From: Bradyrhizobium diazoefficiens | GTDB taxonomy: Bacteria; Pseudomonadota; Alphaproteobacteria; Rhizobiales; Xanthobacteraceae | DNA: 64,000 nt | Direction: 5' to 3' | NCBI RefSeq assembly: GCF_018131015.1 | Contig: NZ_JAFCJJ010000009.1 | Span: 124,001 to 188,000, forward strand | Shown: positions 1-9,159 of the stretch, piece after piece | Numbering within the stretch: the stretch's first letter is position 1 | How the letters are laid out: the number at the start of each line of letters is the position of its first letter | Notes under the pieces: generated by a model | Database searches by the model: none | Seen by the model: the letters and a program-made list of their open reading frames with translations, nothing else | What the model was told of the DNA's origin: nothing | Made by a program: the position numbers and the translations under genes

Positions 1-2
1 TC

Positions 3-1523
3 GTCGACATCGACGCGCATTCGGCGCCGAGCCGGGCCGCGGCGATCCTCTCCGGTCTCGGCTTTTCCGCCGCCGATCAGCTCCGCCCCTGCGCCGAGTT
101 TTCCGGCGGCTGGCGCATGCGCGTCGCGCTCGCCGCCACGCTGTTTGCGGCACCCGACCTGCTGCTGCTCGACGAGCCCACCAACTATCTCGACCTCGAG
201 GGCACGCTGTGGCTCCAGGACCATCTCGCGCATTATCCGCGCACGGTGATCGTCATCAGCCACGACCGCGACCTGCTCGACAGCTCGGTCGATCAGATCC
301 TGCACCTGGAGCGCGGCAGGCTCACGCTCTACAAGGGCACCTATTCCTCGTTCGAGGAGCAGCGCGCCGCGCGCGAACTGCTCGATGCCAAGCAGGTCAA
401 GCGACAGGAGGCCGAACGCGCCCGCCTGCAGGCTTTCGTCGACCGCTTCAAGGCCAAGGCCTCCAAGGCCCGCCAGGCACAATCCCGCGTCAAGATGCTG
501 GAGCGGCTGAAGCCGATCACGGCGCTGGTGACCGAGGACGTGCGCGAGATCACGTTCCCGGCGCCGGAGAAGATCCTGTCGCCGCCGATCATCGCCGTCG
601 ACAATGCTTCCGTGGGCTACGATCCGGCTACCCCCGTGCTGAGCCGCGTGACGCTGCGCATCGACAATGACGACCGCATCGCGCTGCTGGGCGCCAATGG
701 CAACGGCAAGTCGACACTTGTAAAACTGCTCGCGGGCCGCCTTGCTCCGTTCTCGGGCAGGGTGACGCGGGCCGACAAGCTGTCGATCGCCTATTTCGCG
801 CAGCACCAGCTCGACGAGCTGAACGAGGACGCCTCCGCCTACGATCACGTCCGCAAGCTGATGGGCGATGCGCCGGAGGCCAGGGTGCGGGCGCGCGCCG
901 GCGCGATCGGCTTTTCCGGCAAGGCCGCCGACACCAAGGCGGGAAAACTGTCGGGCGGCGAGAAGGCGCGGCTGCTTCTGGGGCTTGCCACCTTCTTCGG
1001 CCCCAACATGATCATCCTGGACGAGCCGACCAACCATCTGGACATCGACAGTCGCGCGGCACTCGCCGAAGCGATCAACGAATTTCCCGGCGCGGTGATC
1101 ATGGTCTCGCACGACCGCTACCTGATCGAGGCCTGCGCCGAGCGGCTGTGGATCGTCGCCGACCGCACCGTGACCAATTACGACGGCGATCTCGACGAGT
1201 ACCGCCGCCTGGTGCTGTCCTCGCGCAACGCCGAACCCGCCCCGCGCGAGCGCAGCGTTGCCGGCGAAAAGCCGCAGCGTCCCAAATCGGACAATCGCGG
1301 CTCGCTGAAGAAGCGCGTCGCGGAGGCCGAGGCCGAGATCGCCCGTGTCAGCGAGATCATCGCCAAGATCGATACCGCGCTGGCGTTGCCGGACATCTTC
1401 ACCCGCGATCCCAAGCAGGCCGCGCAACTGTCCAAGGCCCGCGCCAACGCCACCGACGCGCTCGCGCGCGCCGAGGAGAGCTGGCTCGAAGCGAGTGCGG
1501 AGCTGGAGGAAGCGGCCAGCTAG
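3..1523 (+). CDS. ABC-F family ATPase, 5' end outside window
   Basis: Soluble ABC-F protein (YheS/Uup type): two ABC nucleotide-binding domains in one chain and no membrane segments. The frame is open from base 3, so the true start and the first Walker A lie before the window; 506 residues are visible. Visible in order: first ABC signature FSGGWRMR (about residue 33), Walker B LLLLDEPTNYLD (about 53), H-loop ISHDRD, charged inter-domain linker (about 115-165), second Walker A GANGNGKST (about 230), second signature LSGGEKAR (about 316), Walker B IILDEPTNHLD, and a basic/coiled C-terminal tail rich in Ala, Glu and Arg. Family members act on the ribosome as translation factors or resistance proteins; the exact role cannot be told from sequence. 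The stop lies 2 bases from the convergent WD40 gene. Confidence 0.93.
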   Translation, partial: VDIDAHSAPSRAAAILSGLGFSAADQLRPCAEFSGGWRMRVALAATLFAAPDLLLLDEPTNYLDLEGTLWLQDHLAHYPRTVIVISHDRDLLDSSVDQILHLERGRLTLYKGTYSSFEEQRAARELLDAKQVKRQEAERARLQAFVDRFKAKASKARQAQSRVKMLERLKPITALVTEDVREITFPAPEKILSPPIIAVDNASVGYDPATPVLSRVTLRIDNDDRIALLGANGNGKSTLVKLLAGRLAPFSGRVTRADKLSIAYFAQHQLDELNEDASAYDHVRKLMGDAPEARVRARAGAIGFSGKAADTKAGKLSGGEKARLLLGLATFFGPNMIILDEPTNHLDIDSRAALAEAINEFPGAVIMVSHDRYLIEACAERLWIVADRTVTNYDGDLDEYRRLVLSSRNAEPAPRERSVAGEKPQRPKSDNRGSLKKRVAEAEAEIARVSEIIAKIDTALALPDIFTRDPKQAAQLSKARANATDALARAEESWLEASAELEEAAS

Positions 1524-1525
1524 CT

Positions 1526-3052
1526 TCACTGCAGCGGCGCTTGCACCGCCGTCTCCCACCGCTTGGCGTAACCGCTCTTTTGCTCCTGCTCGGTCCATTT
1601 GAGCTGCGGACACCGGGCGATCGGACGGCACTCGCCCGCCAGACAGAGCGCCTTTCCCGTCACGTTGAGACGGCCGGTGCCTTGCACTTCGAGCCCCTGC
1701 CCCGGCGCACCCGTGAAGATCTGGCAGCTCAGGTCGGAGGCACATCGCAAGTGGAGGACCGGCTGTGGCGGCTCGCTGCTGCTGGTCTCGAAAAACACGA
1801 TCAGCCCGTCGCCGTTGATCTTGATCGGCCCCCTCTGGCACCTCTCCTTGATGATCTCCGGCGGCTCGTCCGGCGGGCCGAAATTGCCGAACCACAGTCC
1901 GGCAACGCCATCGGGCAACCGCGCCGCCGCAAGCCTCGTCCACATCACGGGTTCGACACCGGCCACGGCGGCGATGCGCTGGCCGTCTCCGTTGAAAGCG
2001 ACGAAGCTGAGGGCTGAAAACGGGCCCTGCAGCGCGGTCAGCTCGGCGCCGGTGGCGGCATTCCAGATGCGTGCGGTGCGATCATCGGAAGCGGTCAAAA
2101 CGCGGCTGCCATCGGGGCTGAAGCTCACATCGTTCACATCGCTCTCATGCCCCTTCATGACGGCAATCTGGCGTCCCGAAGCGACGTCGAAGACCCGGGC
2201 CTCCTTGCCCGCGGCCGTGGCCATGCGGGAGCCGTCGCCACTGAACGCCGTGGCCGACACGCGCTCGGTGTGCTTCAGGGTATGGACCGCGCGACCGCTC
2301 GCCGCGTTCCACAGGCGGGCGGTCTTGTCGTCCGACCAGGTGGCGATACGCGCGCCGTCACGGCTGAAGCGAGCCCCGTTCACCTTGCTGGAGCCGGTCA
2401 GGACCAGCGTCTGGCGTCCGGTGGCCGCGTCCCAGAAATGAACCGTGCCTTCCCAGCAGGTCGTGACGAGGGTTTTGCCGTCCGGGCTGAAGACGGCGAA
2501 TGTGACCGGCGACGGAGGCTGAAGCACGGCAACCTCGCGGCCGGCAGGAATCTCCCAGATGCGCACTATCCTGTCCCGCGTCGCCGTCGCAAGCCGGGCA
2601 CCGTTCGGACTGAAGGTGACGAACGCGACCGGCTCCGGATGCTCGAGCGTGGCCAGTAGCTTGCCCCCGTCGATCTGCCAGAGACGCACCATGCGGTCGG
2701 CCGATGCGGTGGCAAGCTGCGCGCCGTCCGGACTGAAGGTGGCGATGCGAACGTCGTCATCATCCTTATCGCGCGACGTTGGCACGCTGAGCGACGCGAT
2801 CTCGCGGCCGGTTTCGGTTTCACAGATGCGAATGAGGCGTCCCTCTGTGGCGTTGGCGACGCGTCGTCCTCCCTCGCTGAATGCGCTTGCCGAAATCGAG
2901 ACGCTGCCGCTACCTCCGCTCATCGGGATTCCGCAGAAGGCGAGTTTGGTCATCGTCCAGGCTTCATCCGCGTGAGCGGGCATGCTGGCCGTGAGGGCAT
3001 TGGCGCATAGCAGCAGAGCGAGAACCCGTGTCGTCGCGTGGGAAAATCTCAT
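1526..3052 (-). CDS. secreted WD40-repeat protein
   Basis: A 508-residue protein with a signal peptide (about residues 1-28, ending SMPAHA). About eight WD40 repeats follow over residues 45-370, each with the pattern FSPDG..L.TAS.D...R.W. The C-terminal 130 residues are a Cys-containing extension (about six cysteines) with no family I recognise. I chose ATG 3052 over the longer frame from 3172 because it begins the signal peptide and is preceded by GGGAGCGG at a good distance. WD40 propellers are scaffolds; a periplasmic location is inferred from the signal. It converges on the ABC-F gene with 2 bases between the stops. Confidence 0.85.
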   Translation of the reverse strand: MRFSHATTRVLALLLCANALTASMPAHADEAWTMTKLAFCGIPMSGGSGSVSISASAFSEGGRRVANATEGRLIRICETETGREIASLSVPTSRDKDDDDVRIATFSPDGAQLATASADRMVRLWQIDGGKLLATLEHPEPVAFVTFSPNGARLATATRDRIVRIWEIPAGREVAVLQPPSPVTFAVFSPDGKTLVTTCWEGTVHFWDAATGRQTLVLTGSSKVNGARFSRDGARIATWSDDKTARLWNAASGRAVHTLKHTERVSATAFSGDGSRMATAAGKEARVFDVASGRQIAVMKGHESDVNDVSFSPDGSRVLTASDDRTARIWNAATGAELTALQGPFSALSFVAFNGDGQRIAAVAGVEPVMWTRLAAARLPDGVAGLWFGNFGPPDEPPEIIKERCQRGPIKINGDGLIVFFETSSSEPPQPVLHLRCASDLSCQIFTGAPGQGLEVQGTGRLNVTGKALCLAGECRPIARCPQLKWTEQEQKSGYAKRWETAVQAPLQ

Positions 3053-3319
3053 GTTCCGCTCCCGGGAAAAACACGTCCGCAAGAAGCCGCGCCATTCCAG
3101 ACAAAAATCCGGCGATGGCCAGGATGACTTTATCGCTTTGCGGGACGGTTTGCAGCAGCGGTCGCGGCGCAACGATGCCGCAAGCCAATCCGACCGGACT
3201 GCCCCGTGATCGCGCGCCCGGACTGAATTGCACCGAGATCAATATTCCCGTCGAACCGATATGACGACATTGGCTAGATTGCCTGCTCCGATCAGCACGA
3301 CAACTGTTGGAGACGGCAC

Positions 3320-4078
3320 GTGGACCTGACGGTCACCACCATCCTCGTCGCCTTCGCCGGCGTGTTCCTGATCTGCTTCATGAAGGGCGCGTTCGGCGGC
3401 GGCTTCTCGATCGTGGGCATTCCTCTGCTGTCGCTGGTGATGGATCCGGTCACGGCCGGCGGCCTGCTCGCGCCCCTGTTCGTCGCGATGGACCTGTTCG
3501 CGCTTCGCTACTGGAAACCCTCGACCTGGTCGAAGCCGGACCTTGTGCTGCTGCTGCCCGGCCTCGTGACCGGCATCGGCCTCGGCTATCTGTTGTTCCG
3601 CGTGCTGGACCATCGCGCCGTCGCGATCGTGATGGCCGTCGTCACATTGATCTTCGTCGGGCTGTGGCTGGTCAGCGGCCCGAAGGTGAAGATCGCGCCG
3701 CGTTCGCCGCCGAAGGCGCTCGCGGCCGGTCTCGCCTCGGGCGTGACCACCATGGTCGCGCATTCCGGCGGTCCGCCGCTTGCGATGTATCTGCTGCCGC
3801 TTGGTCTTGCGAAGGAAGTCTACGCGGGAACGACGAGTCTCTTCTTCACGGTCGGCAATGCGACCAAGGCCGTGCCCTGGCTGCTGCTCGTCAGGCCGAG
3901 CGGCAATGTCTGGTTCGTGATGGCGGCGTGCCTGCTTGCGATCCCAAGCGGCGTCTGGCTTGGCTGGCGTCTGCACGGGAAACTGGACCAGCAGCAGATC
4001 TACCGGGCGTGCTACGGATTGCTGGTGGTCACGGCGCTGAAGCTGCTGTGGGACGGGGTGTCCGGTTATCTCGGATAG
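3320..4078 (+). CDS. TauE/SafE family sulfite/anion permease
   Basis: A 252-residue polytopic inner-membrane protein with GTG start and TTGGAGA upstream. It has about eight hydrophobic segments and the glycine-rich N-terminal repeat typical of the family (KGAFGGGFSIVGIPLL, residues 21-36). A second, related segment around residues 130-155 (GVTTMVAHSGGPPLAMYLLP) matches the family's internal duplication. Members export sulfite, sulfoacetate or other organic anions; the substrate here is not visible. It is monocistronic, upstream of a methyltransferase. A second, distant family member lies at 41224-41949. Confidence 0.85.
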   Translation: MDLTVTTILVAFAGVFLICFMKGAFGGGFSIVGIPLLSLVMDPVTAGGLLAPLFVAMDLFALRYWKPSTWSKPDLVLLLPGLVTGIGLGYLLFRVLDHRAVAIVMAVVTLIFVGLWLVSGPKVKIAPRSPPKALAAGLASGVTTMVAHSGGPPLAMYLLPLGLAKEVYAGTTSLFFTVGNATKAVPWLLLVRPSGNVWFVMAACLLAIPSGVWLGWRLHGKLDQQQIYRACYGLLVVTALKLLWDGVSGYLG

Positions 4079-4231
4079 ATCGAGCAACCAGCCGTGCGGT
4101 TGTCACACCCTTGCTATTAAATTCAGTTGCGGAATTGTGCAATCATCGGACGATCCAACTCCGGAGTCCTGCGAGCACCACCATCATTTCGGTCCAAAAG
4201 ATACTTTAGCCATGTTCCAGGGAGATTTCAG

Positions 4232-5020
4232 ATGGCGTCACCCGAACCGATCAAGTTCACCGACAGCGCGGCTTACGAGCGCTTCATGGCGCCCTGGAGC
4301 CGGTCGGCCGGCAATTTGTTCCTCGATTGGCTGGCGCCGGGCCCGGGACTGTCCTGGGTGGATGTCGGGTGCGGCAACGGCGCATTCACCGAGATGATTC
4401 TCGCCAGGTCTGCCCCGATGCTGGTCAGCGCGATCGATGCCTCCGAGGCGCAACTTGCGATGGCGCGCCAAAAAATATCGGCAAAGCAGGTGGAGCTTTC
4501 GATCGGTGATGCGATGGCGCTTCCTTACGACGGCAGCCGCTTCGATCTGGCCGTCATGGCGCTGGTGCTGTTCTTCGTGCCCGATCCCAGAAAGGGCGCG
4601 GCAGAAATGGTGCGCGTGACCAAGCCCGGCGGCATGGTCGCCTCCTACACATGGGACGCCGTGCGGGGCGGTTCGCCGACGCATCACCTGTGGGACGAAT
4701 TGGATGCTCTCGGCATACCGGCATCCCGCCCGCCAAACGTCGAAATATCGCGATTCGAGGCGCTGAAGGCGCTTTGGGCGGAGCTTGGTCTGCGCGATGT
4801 CGAGACCCGCGAGCTCGTGGTCGAACGAACGTTTTCGGATTTCGACGACTACTGGCTCTCGATGGTCGTCAGCACCCCGGCGGGCATCCTGGCGAGGCTG
4901 TCGGACGCAGAGAGCGCGGAGCTCAGGCGCCGATTGCAGGCGCGACTGCCGGCAAGCGCGACCGGCGAGATCACGGTTCATGCGAGCGCAACGGCGATCA
5001 AGGGACGCAAGGCCGCTTGA
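4232..5020 (+). CDS. class I SAM-dependent methyltransferase
   Basis: A 262-residue protein of the Methyltransf_11 (UbiE/SmtA-like) type. Motif I VDVGCGNGAFTE lies at about residues 39-50, the acidic ribose-binding motif at SAIDAS, then GDAMALPY, and motif post-I FDLAVMALVLFFVPD. ATG 4232 is preferred to 4127 because AGGGAG sits 8 bases upstream and the extra N-terminal residues look non-coding. The substrate is unknown. It is unlinked to any pathway here, with the lipoprotein gene converging on it 4 bases away. Confidence 0.85.
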   Translation: MASPEPIKFTDSAAYERFMAPWSRSAGNLFLDWLAPGPGLSWVDVGCGNGAFTEMILARSAPMLVSAIDASEAQLAMARQKISAKQVELSIGDAMALPYDGSRFDLAVMALVLFFVPDPRKGAAEMVRVTKPGGMVASYTWDAVRGGSPTHHLWDELDALGIPASRPPNVEISRFEALKALWAELGLRDVETRELVVERTFSDFDDYWLSMVVSTPAGILARLSDAESAELRRRLQARLPASATGEITVHASATAIKGRKAA

Positions 5021-5024
5021 GACC

Positions 5025-5552
5025 TTACGCCGGCTTCTTCTTCGGCTTCGGCTTGGCGGTCTTCGGCTGGACGGGCGCCTCCGGCGTGCCCTCGATCGAG
5101 GACAGGCGGCCTGACGTGAAGGTGTAGATCCCGGCGCGCGGACCCGTCGCCCAGGTGACCACCGCGACGCGGCGGCCGGCGGCATCCCCGGAGAGGCTGA
5201 CGTTCGAGGGCGTGCCGATGCCGCGCACCACGTCGCATTCGGTGTGGCCGAGCGCGACCGTGCCGCCCATGGGCGCAGGGGTCGAGGCATTGGCGTCGGC
5301 GGGCCCGGCCGGGGCCATGCCGGGACAGGCGCCGTCAGCACTGACGAGGTCCTCGGCCCCGACCGGCTTGTCGGGGGTCAGCGGTGGCGATTCGATCGAG
5401 ATGTTCTTGATGAACAAGCGCGTCGGCTTGTTGAACCATTCGGCGTCCTTGGCGGAAGCCAGCAGATCGGTTCCACCCGAGCAGCCCGCGAGCAGCGGCG
5501 CAACGGCGGCCAACGCAACTATGAGCGACTTTGGAAGCTTCTGATGTCGCAC
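5025..5552 (-). CDS. small outer-membrane-type lipoprotein, unknown function
   Basis: A 175-residue protein with a lipoprotein signal ending in the lipobox LLAGC, lipidated Cys at residue 24. The mature part has a CP-containing linker, a segment DVVRGIGTPSNVSL resembling the short SmpA/BamE-like repeat (E/D-V...-G-x-P), and a basic Pro/Lys C-terminal tail (KPKPKKKPA). The BamE resemblance is weak and is only my reading. It is probably a conserved rhizobial lipoprotein. The 127 bases between it and holC hold nothing I can name. Confidence 0.75.
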   Translation of the reverse strand: MRHQKLPKSLIVALAAVAPLLAGCSGGTDLLASAKDAEWFNKPTRLFIKNISIESPPLTPDKPVGAEDLVSADGACPGMAPAGPADANASTPAPMGGTVALGHTECDVVRGIGTPSNVSLSGDAAGRRVAVVTWATGPRAGIYTFTSGRLSSIEGTPEAPVQPKTAKPKPKKKPA

Positions 5553-5679
5553 GATAAACTAGATTCCCCGCATCAAGGACCAGCCCTAAACGATTGTCCC
5601 AACATCACTTTGCGGCACGAAGGTGGCCGATACCAGCCTGGACCCGAAACCGCAAAATATCATTAATTGCAAGCGACCG

Positions 5680-6132
5680 CTAATTCCGCCGCTGCCACCG
5701 GCCGCGCTCATCGGCCTGCCAATAGGTGACCTCAAATCCCCGCGCCTTGCAATCCGTCCAAGTACTGCGTGCGGAGGCGAGCGCCTCGGGATCGTCGCCA
5801 TTGAACAGCAGCACCATGCGCTCATAGCTCGCCGAGTCCTGCGGCAGTGCGGCACTGTCGATCAGGAAGCGGACCTGGGCCCCGTTCGGATTGTCCTCCT
5901 CGACCGCGAGCACGATCGGCTGCTCGGCGACATCGGCCACGCGCCATGTCGCGTGCGGCAGGAAGGAATCGTCGCGATAGGTCCATAAGTGAGCGTCCAG
6001 TGCATCGGCCCGCTCCGGCGAGGTCGACTGCACCACCACGCGCCAGCCGCGCTCCAGCGATTTCTCCAGAAGCGGCGGCAACACGTTCTCCACTGTCATG
6101 TTTTGCAAATGGTAGAACAGCACTTCAGTCAT
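5680..6132 (-). CDS. holC: DNA polymerase III chi subunit
   Basis: A 150-residue HolC family protein: begins MTEVLFYHL, with the family core ERGWRVVVQ (residues 27-35), LDAHLWTYRDDSFLPH (45-60) and LFNGDD (109-114). Chi joins the clamp-loader (with psi where present) and contacts SSB at the replication fork. The gene follows pepA on the minus strand. An in-frame ATG at 6141 (adding MTP) would overlap the pepA stop as ATGA and be translationally coupled; I keep 6132 because the family starts with MTEV. Confidence 0.88.
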   Translation of the reverse strand: MTEVLFYHLQNMTVENVLPPLLEKSLERGWRVVVQSTSPERADALDAHLWTYRDDSFLPHATWRVADVAEQPIVLAVEEDNPNGAQVRFLIDSAALPQDSASYERMVLLFNGDDPEALASARSTWTDCKARGFEVTYWQADERGRWQRRN

Positions 6133-6137
6133 TGGGG

Positions 6138-7637
6138 TCATTTGCGCTCGTAGTGATCTGCCACCAGGCGATCCAGCAGCCGGACGCCATAGCCGCTTCC
6201 CCAGCTCTGGTTGATGTCGGTCTTGGGCGCGCCCATGGCGGTGCCGGCGATGTCGAGATGGGCCCAGGGCGTGCCGTCGACGAAGCGCTGCAGGAACTGC
6301 GCCGCGGTGATCGAGCCGCCGTGGCGCCCGCCGGTGTTCTTCATGTCGGCAAACTGGGAATCGATCAGCTTGTCGTATTCGGGGCCGAGCGGCATGCGCC
6401 ACACCTTCTCGCCACTCTCGATGCCGGCCGCGAGCAGCCGGTCGGCCAGCTCGTCGTTGTTGGAGAACATGCCGGCATGCTCGGTGCCGAGCGCGACCAT
6501 GATCGCGCCGGTCAGGGTTGCGAGATCCACCATGAATTTCGGCTTTACGCGTTTTGCGACGTACCAGAGCACGTCGGCGAGCACCAGGCGGCCTTCGGCG
6601 TCGGTGTTGATGATCTCGATGGTCTGGCCCGACATCGAGGTGACGATGTCGCCCGGCCGCTGCGCGTTGCCGTCGGGCATGTTTTCCACGAGGCCGATGG
6701 CGCCGACCGCGTTGACCTTGGCTTTGCGCGCGGCGAGCGCGTGCATCAGGCCGACGACGCAGGCAGCTCCCCCCATGTCGCCCTTCATGTCCTCCATGCT
6801 GCCGGCCGGCTTGATCGAGATGCCGCCGGTGTCGAAGCAGACGCCCTTGCCGACGAAGGCAACCGGCGCATCGCCCTTCTTGCCGCCGTCCCAGCGCATG
6901 ATCACGGTGCGGCTCGGCCGCGCCGAGCCCTGGCCGACGCCGAGCAGTGCGCCCATGCCGAGCTTGCTCATCGCCTTGACGTCGAGCACCTCGACCTTGA
7001 CGCCGAGCTTGCGGAGCTGACCGGCGCGGCGCGCGAATTCCTCGGGGAACAGCACGTTCGGCGGCTCGTTGACGAGATCGCGCGCGATGACGACGCCGTC
7101 GACGACATGGCCTGCGGAGGCGAAGGCCTCCTTCGCCGCAGCCGCATCGCCGACCGCGAGCGAGACATCGGCGCGGGCCGTCCCCTCCTCGCCCTCCTTC
7201 TTCTTCGTCTTGTAGCGGTCGAACTTGTAGGCGCGCAGCCGCAGGCCCGAGGCGATCGCGACCGCCTGCTCGCTGGTCACGGCACCGCCGGGCAGTTCCG
7301 CCATGATGGTCATGGAACTGGAACCCGCCCTCAGCTTGCTCGCGGCGACGCCGCCAAATTTGAGCAGATCGTTCGCCTTCAGGGCCGACGCCTTTCCAGT
7401 TCCGATCACGATCAGCCGCTCGGCCTTCAGGCCCTCGGGCGCCAGAATGTCGAGCGCCGCGCCATTTTTACCCTTGAAGGACGCCGCCGCCGCCGCGCGC
7501 TTCACGAGATCGATCCCACCACCCAGCGCCTTGGCCGTCGCGGGCCCCATCTTGAGACCGTCGTCACAGAACACGACCAGGATGCCACGGGCGGCCGCAG
7601 CCAACGGGACGAAGCCGACCTTGATGGCATCGGACAT
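6138..7637 (-). CDS. pepA: leucyl aminopeptidase (M17), cytosol aminopeptidase
   Basis: A 499-residue M17 zinc/manganese aminopeptidase that removes N-terminal residues from peptides. The C-terminal catalytic domain has the metal ligand/catalytic segment [15 protein letters not shown] (about residues 265-279) and the family signature [12 protein letters not shown] (about 343-354). The N-terminal macro-like domain covers about residues 1-170. ATG 7637 is preceded by GGAGTTACTCC-type sequence with a weak GGAG. It reads into holC and shares the 352-base divergent region with lptF. Confidence 0.95.
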   Translation of the reverse strand: MSDAIKVGFVPLAAAARGILVVFCDDGLKMGPATAKALGGGIDLVKRAAAAASFKGKNGAALDILAPEGLKAERLIVIGTGKASALKANDLLKFGGVAASKLRAGSSSMTIMAELPGGAVTSEQAVAIASGLRLRAYKFDRYKTKKKEGEEGTARADVSLAVGDAAAAKEAFASAGHVVDGVVIARDLVNEPPNVLFPEEFARRAGQLRKLGVKVEVLDVKAMSKLGMGALLGVGQGSARPSRTVIMRWDGGKKGDAPVAFVGKGVCFDTGGISIKPAGSMEDMKGDMGGAACVVGLMHALAARKAKVNAVGAIGLVENMPDGNAQRPGDIVTSMSGQTIEIINTDAEGRLVLADVLWYVAKRVKPKFMVDLATLTGAIMVALGTEHAGMFSNNDELADRLLAAGIESGEKVWRMPLGPEYDKLIDSQFADMKNTGGRHGGSITAAQFLQRFVDGTPWAHLDIAGTAMGAPKTDINQSWGSGYGVRLLDRLVADHYERK

Positions 7638-7989
7638 GGAGTAACTCCTCTAAAACATGAGACTTTTTGCCGGTCACCGATCCCGTGACCGTTGCCTTGC
7701 AAGGCCGGACCTGAACCGCGATTCACTCGCCTTCGCGCACTATGGGCCAGCGCGCCGCCAGATGCCAAGCGCCCGCCGTGGCCGGGAGGTCACAACAAGC
7801 GAAATATTAACCATAAATTGAGGGTGCCATGGGGCAGCCATTTTGTTGACGGATCAAAGGGATGGTAGTGAGACTGTGAGCCTTCGGAAGTGGTGGCTGG
7901 CCGGCCTTGGGGATCCCTTTCGGGATTGGTCGGAGAGCCGGAATTCCAGGCTTGGAATTGGGGTCTTGTGGGGATTCGTGCGGTAGCGC
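7638..7989. other. divergent pepA / lptF intergenic region
   Basis: 352 bases without a convincing gene; it must carry the promoters of both pepA and lptF. Near lptF there are two inverted repeats: ATCCC-N4-GGGAT at 7913-7926 and a perfect 7-base-arm repeat AATTCCA-N4-TGGAATT at 7942-7959, the latter ending 31 bases before the lptF ATG. The AT-rich patch around 7800-7820 is the best place for a promoter, but I cannot assign -35/-10 elements with confidence. Confidence 0.5.
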
Positions 7990-9159
7990 ATGGGGTCGAT
8001 CGATAGGTATATCTTCCGCACGACGCTCGCGTCGTTTGCGCTGGTCCTGGTCAGCCTCACCGGCGTGATCTGGATTACGCAGGCGTTGCGCGGCATCGAC
8101 CTGATGACGAGCCAGGGTCAGACCATCCTCACCTTCCTCGGCATTACCGGCCTCGTCATTCCCGCGCTGATCCTCATCATCTCGCCGATCGCATTGATGA
8201 TCGCGATCTCGCACACGCTGAACAAGCTCGCGACCGATTCCGAGATCATCGTGATGAATGCCGCCGGCTTCTCGCCGTTCCGGCTGTTCTATCCGTTCTT
8301 CTATGCCACCTGCGTGGTGGCGCTGCTGGTCGCCTTCATCGCGGCCTATCTTGCCCCCGACGGCATGCGGCGGATCAGCCAGTGGGACGCCGAGATCACC
8401 GCCGACGTGCTCACCAACATCCTGCAGCCCGGCCGCTTCGCCCAGCTCGACAAGAACCTGACGATCCGGATCCGCGAGCGCAAGCCCGGAGGCATTCTCG
8501 ACGGCATCATGATCGACGACCGCCGCGATCCGAACGAGCGCGTCTCGATCGTCGCCGAGCACGGCGAGGTGGTGAAGAACGCCAGCGGATCGTTCCTGGT
8601 GCTGAAGGACGGCAATCTTCAGCGCTTCGAGGCCGGCAAGCGCGATCCCGCCTTGGTGGCCTTCGCCAGCTACGGCTTCGACATGTCGAAGTTCTCCAAC
8701 CAGGGCCGCGACGTCAAACTGGGCATCCGCGAGCGCTATCTCTGGGAGCTGTTCGCACCAGCCGCGGACGATCCGGTCTACCTTAAGGTCCCCGGCCAGT
8801 TCCGCGCCGAGCTGCATGACCGCATCATGGCGCCGCTCTACCCCTTCGCCTTCGCGGCGCTGACCTTCGCCTTCCTCGGCGCACCGCGCACCACGCGGCA
8901 AAGCCGCAACTTCTCGATCGGCGGCTCGGTGATCGCAGTGTTCGGCCTGCGCATGGCGGGGTTTGCGTGCTCGGTGATGACGGTTAAGTCGCCGGCAGCC
9001 GCCGTCGTTCAATATGCGATGCTGGCGGCCGCGATCGGCGCCGGCATGTGGCTGATCATCGGCGGCATCGTGGTCGAGCCGCCCGCGGGGCTGATGGAGG
9101 CCATCAACAGATCGAACGCGCGCATCGCGCGGCTGTTCGGACGGCCGGCCACCGCATGA
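7990..9159 (+). CDS. lptF: LPS export permease LptF
   Basis: A 389-residue inner-membrane permease of the LptB2FG transporter that extracts LPS from the inner membrane. The N-terminal membrane block (about residues 10-125: LASFALVLVSL, GLVIPALILIISPIALMIAI, FYATCVVALLVAFIAA) is followed by the periplasmic jellyroll (about 130-270) and the C-terminal membrane block (about 275-375). YjgP/YjgQ hallmarks are seen in NKLATDSEIIVMNAAG. First gene of the lptF-lptG-lptD-surA-like-pdxA-rsmA run; overlaps lptG by ATGA. The ATG has a poor Shine-Dalgarno. Confidence 0.93.
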   Translation: MGSIDRYIFRTTLASFALVLVSLTGVIWITQALRGIDLMTSQGQTILTFLGITGLVIPALILIISPIALMIAISHTLNKLATDSEIIVMNAAGFSPFRLFYPFFYATCVVALLVAFIAAYLAPDGMRRISQWDAEITADVLTNILQPGRFAQLDKNLTIRIRERKPGGILDGIMIDDRRDPNERVSIVAEHGEVVKNASGSFLVLKDGNLQRFEAGKRDPALVAFASYGFDMSKFSNQGRDVKLGIRERYLWELFAPAADDPVYLKVPGQFRAELHDRIMAPLYPFAFAALTFAFLGAPRTTRQSRNFSIGGSVIAVFGLRMAGFACSVMTVKSPAAAVVQYAMLAAAIGAGMWLIIGGIVVEPPAGLMEAINRSNARIARLFGRPATA

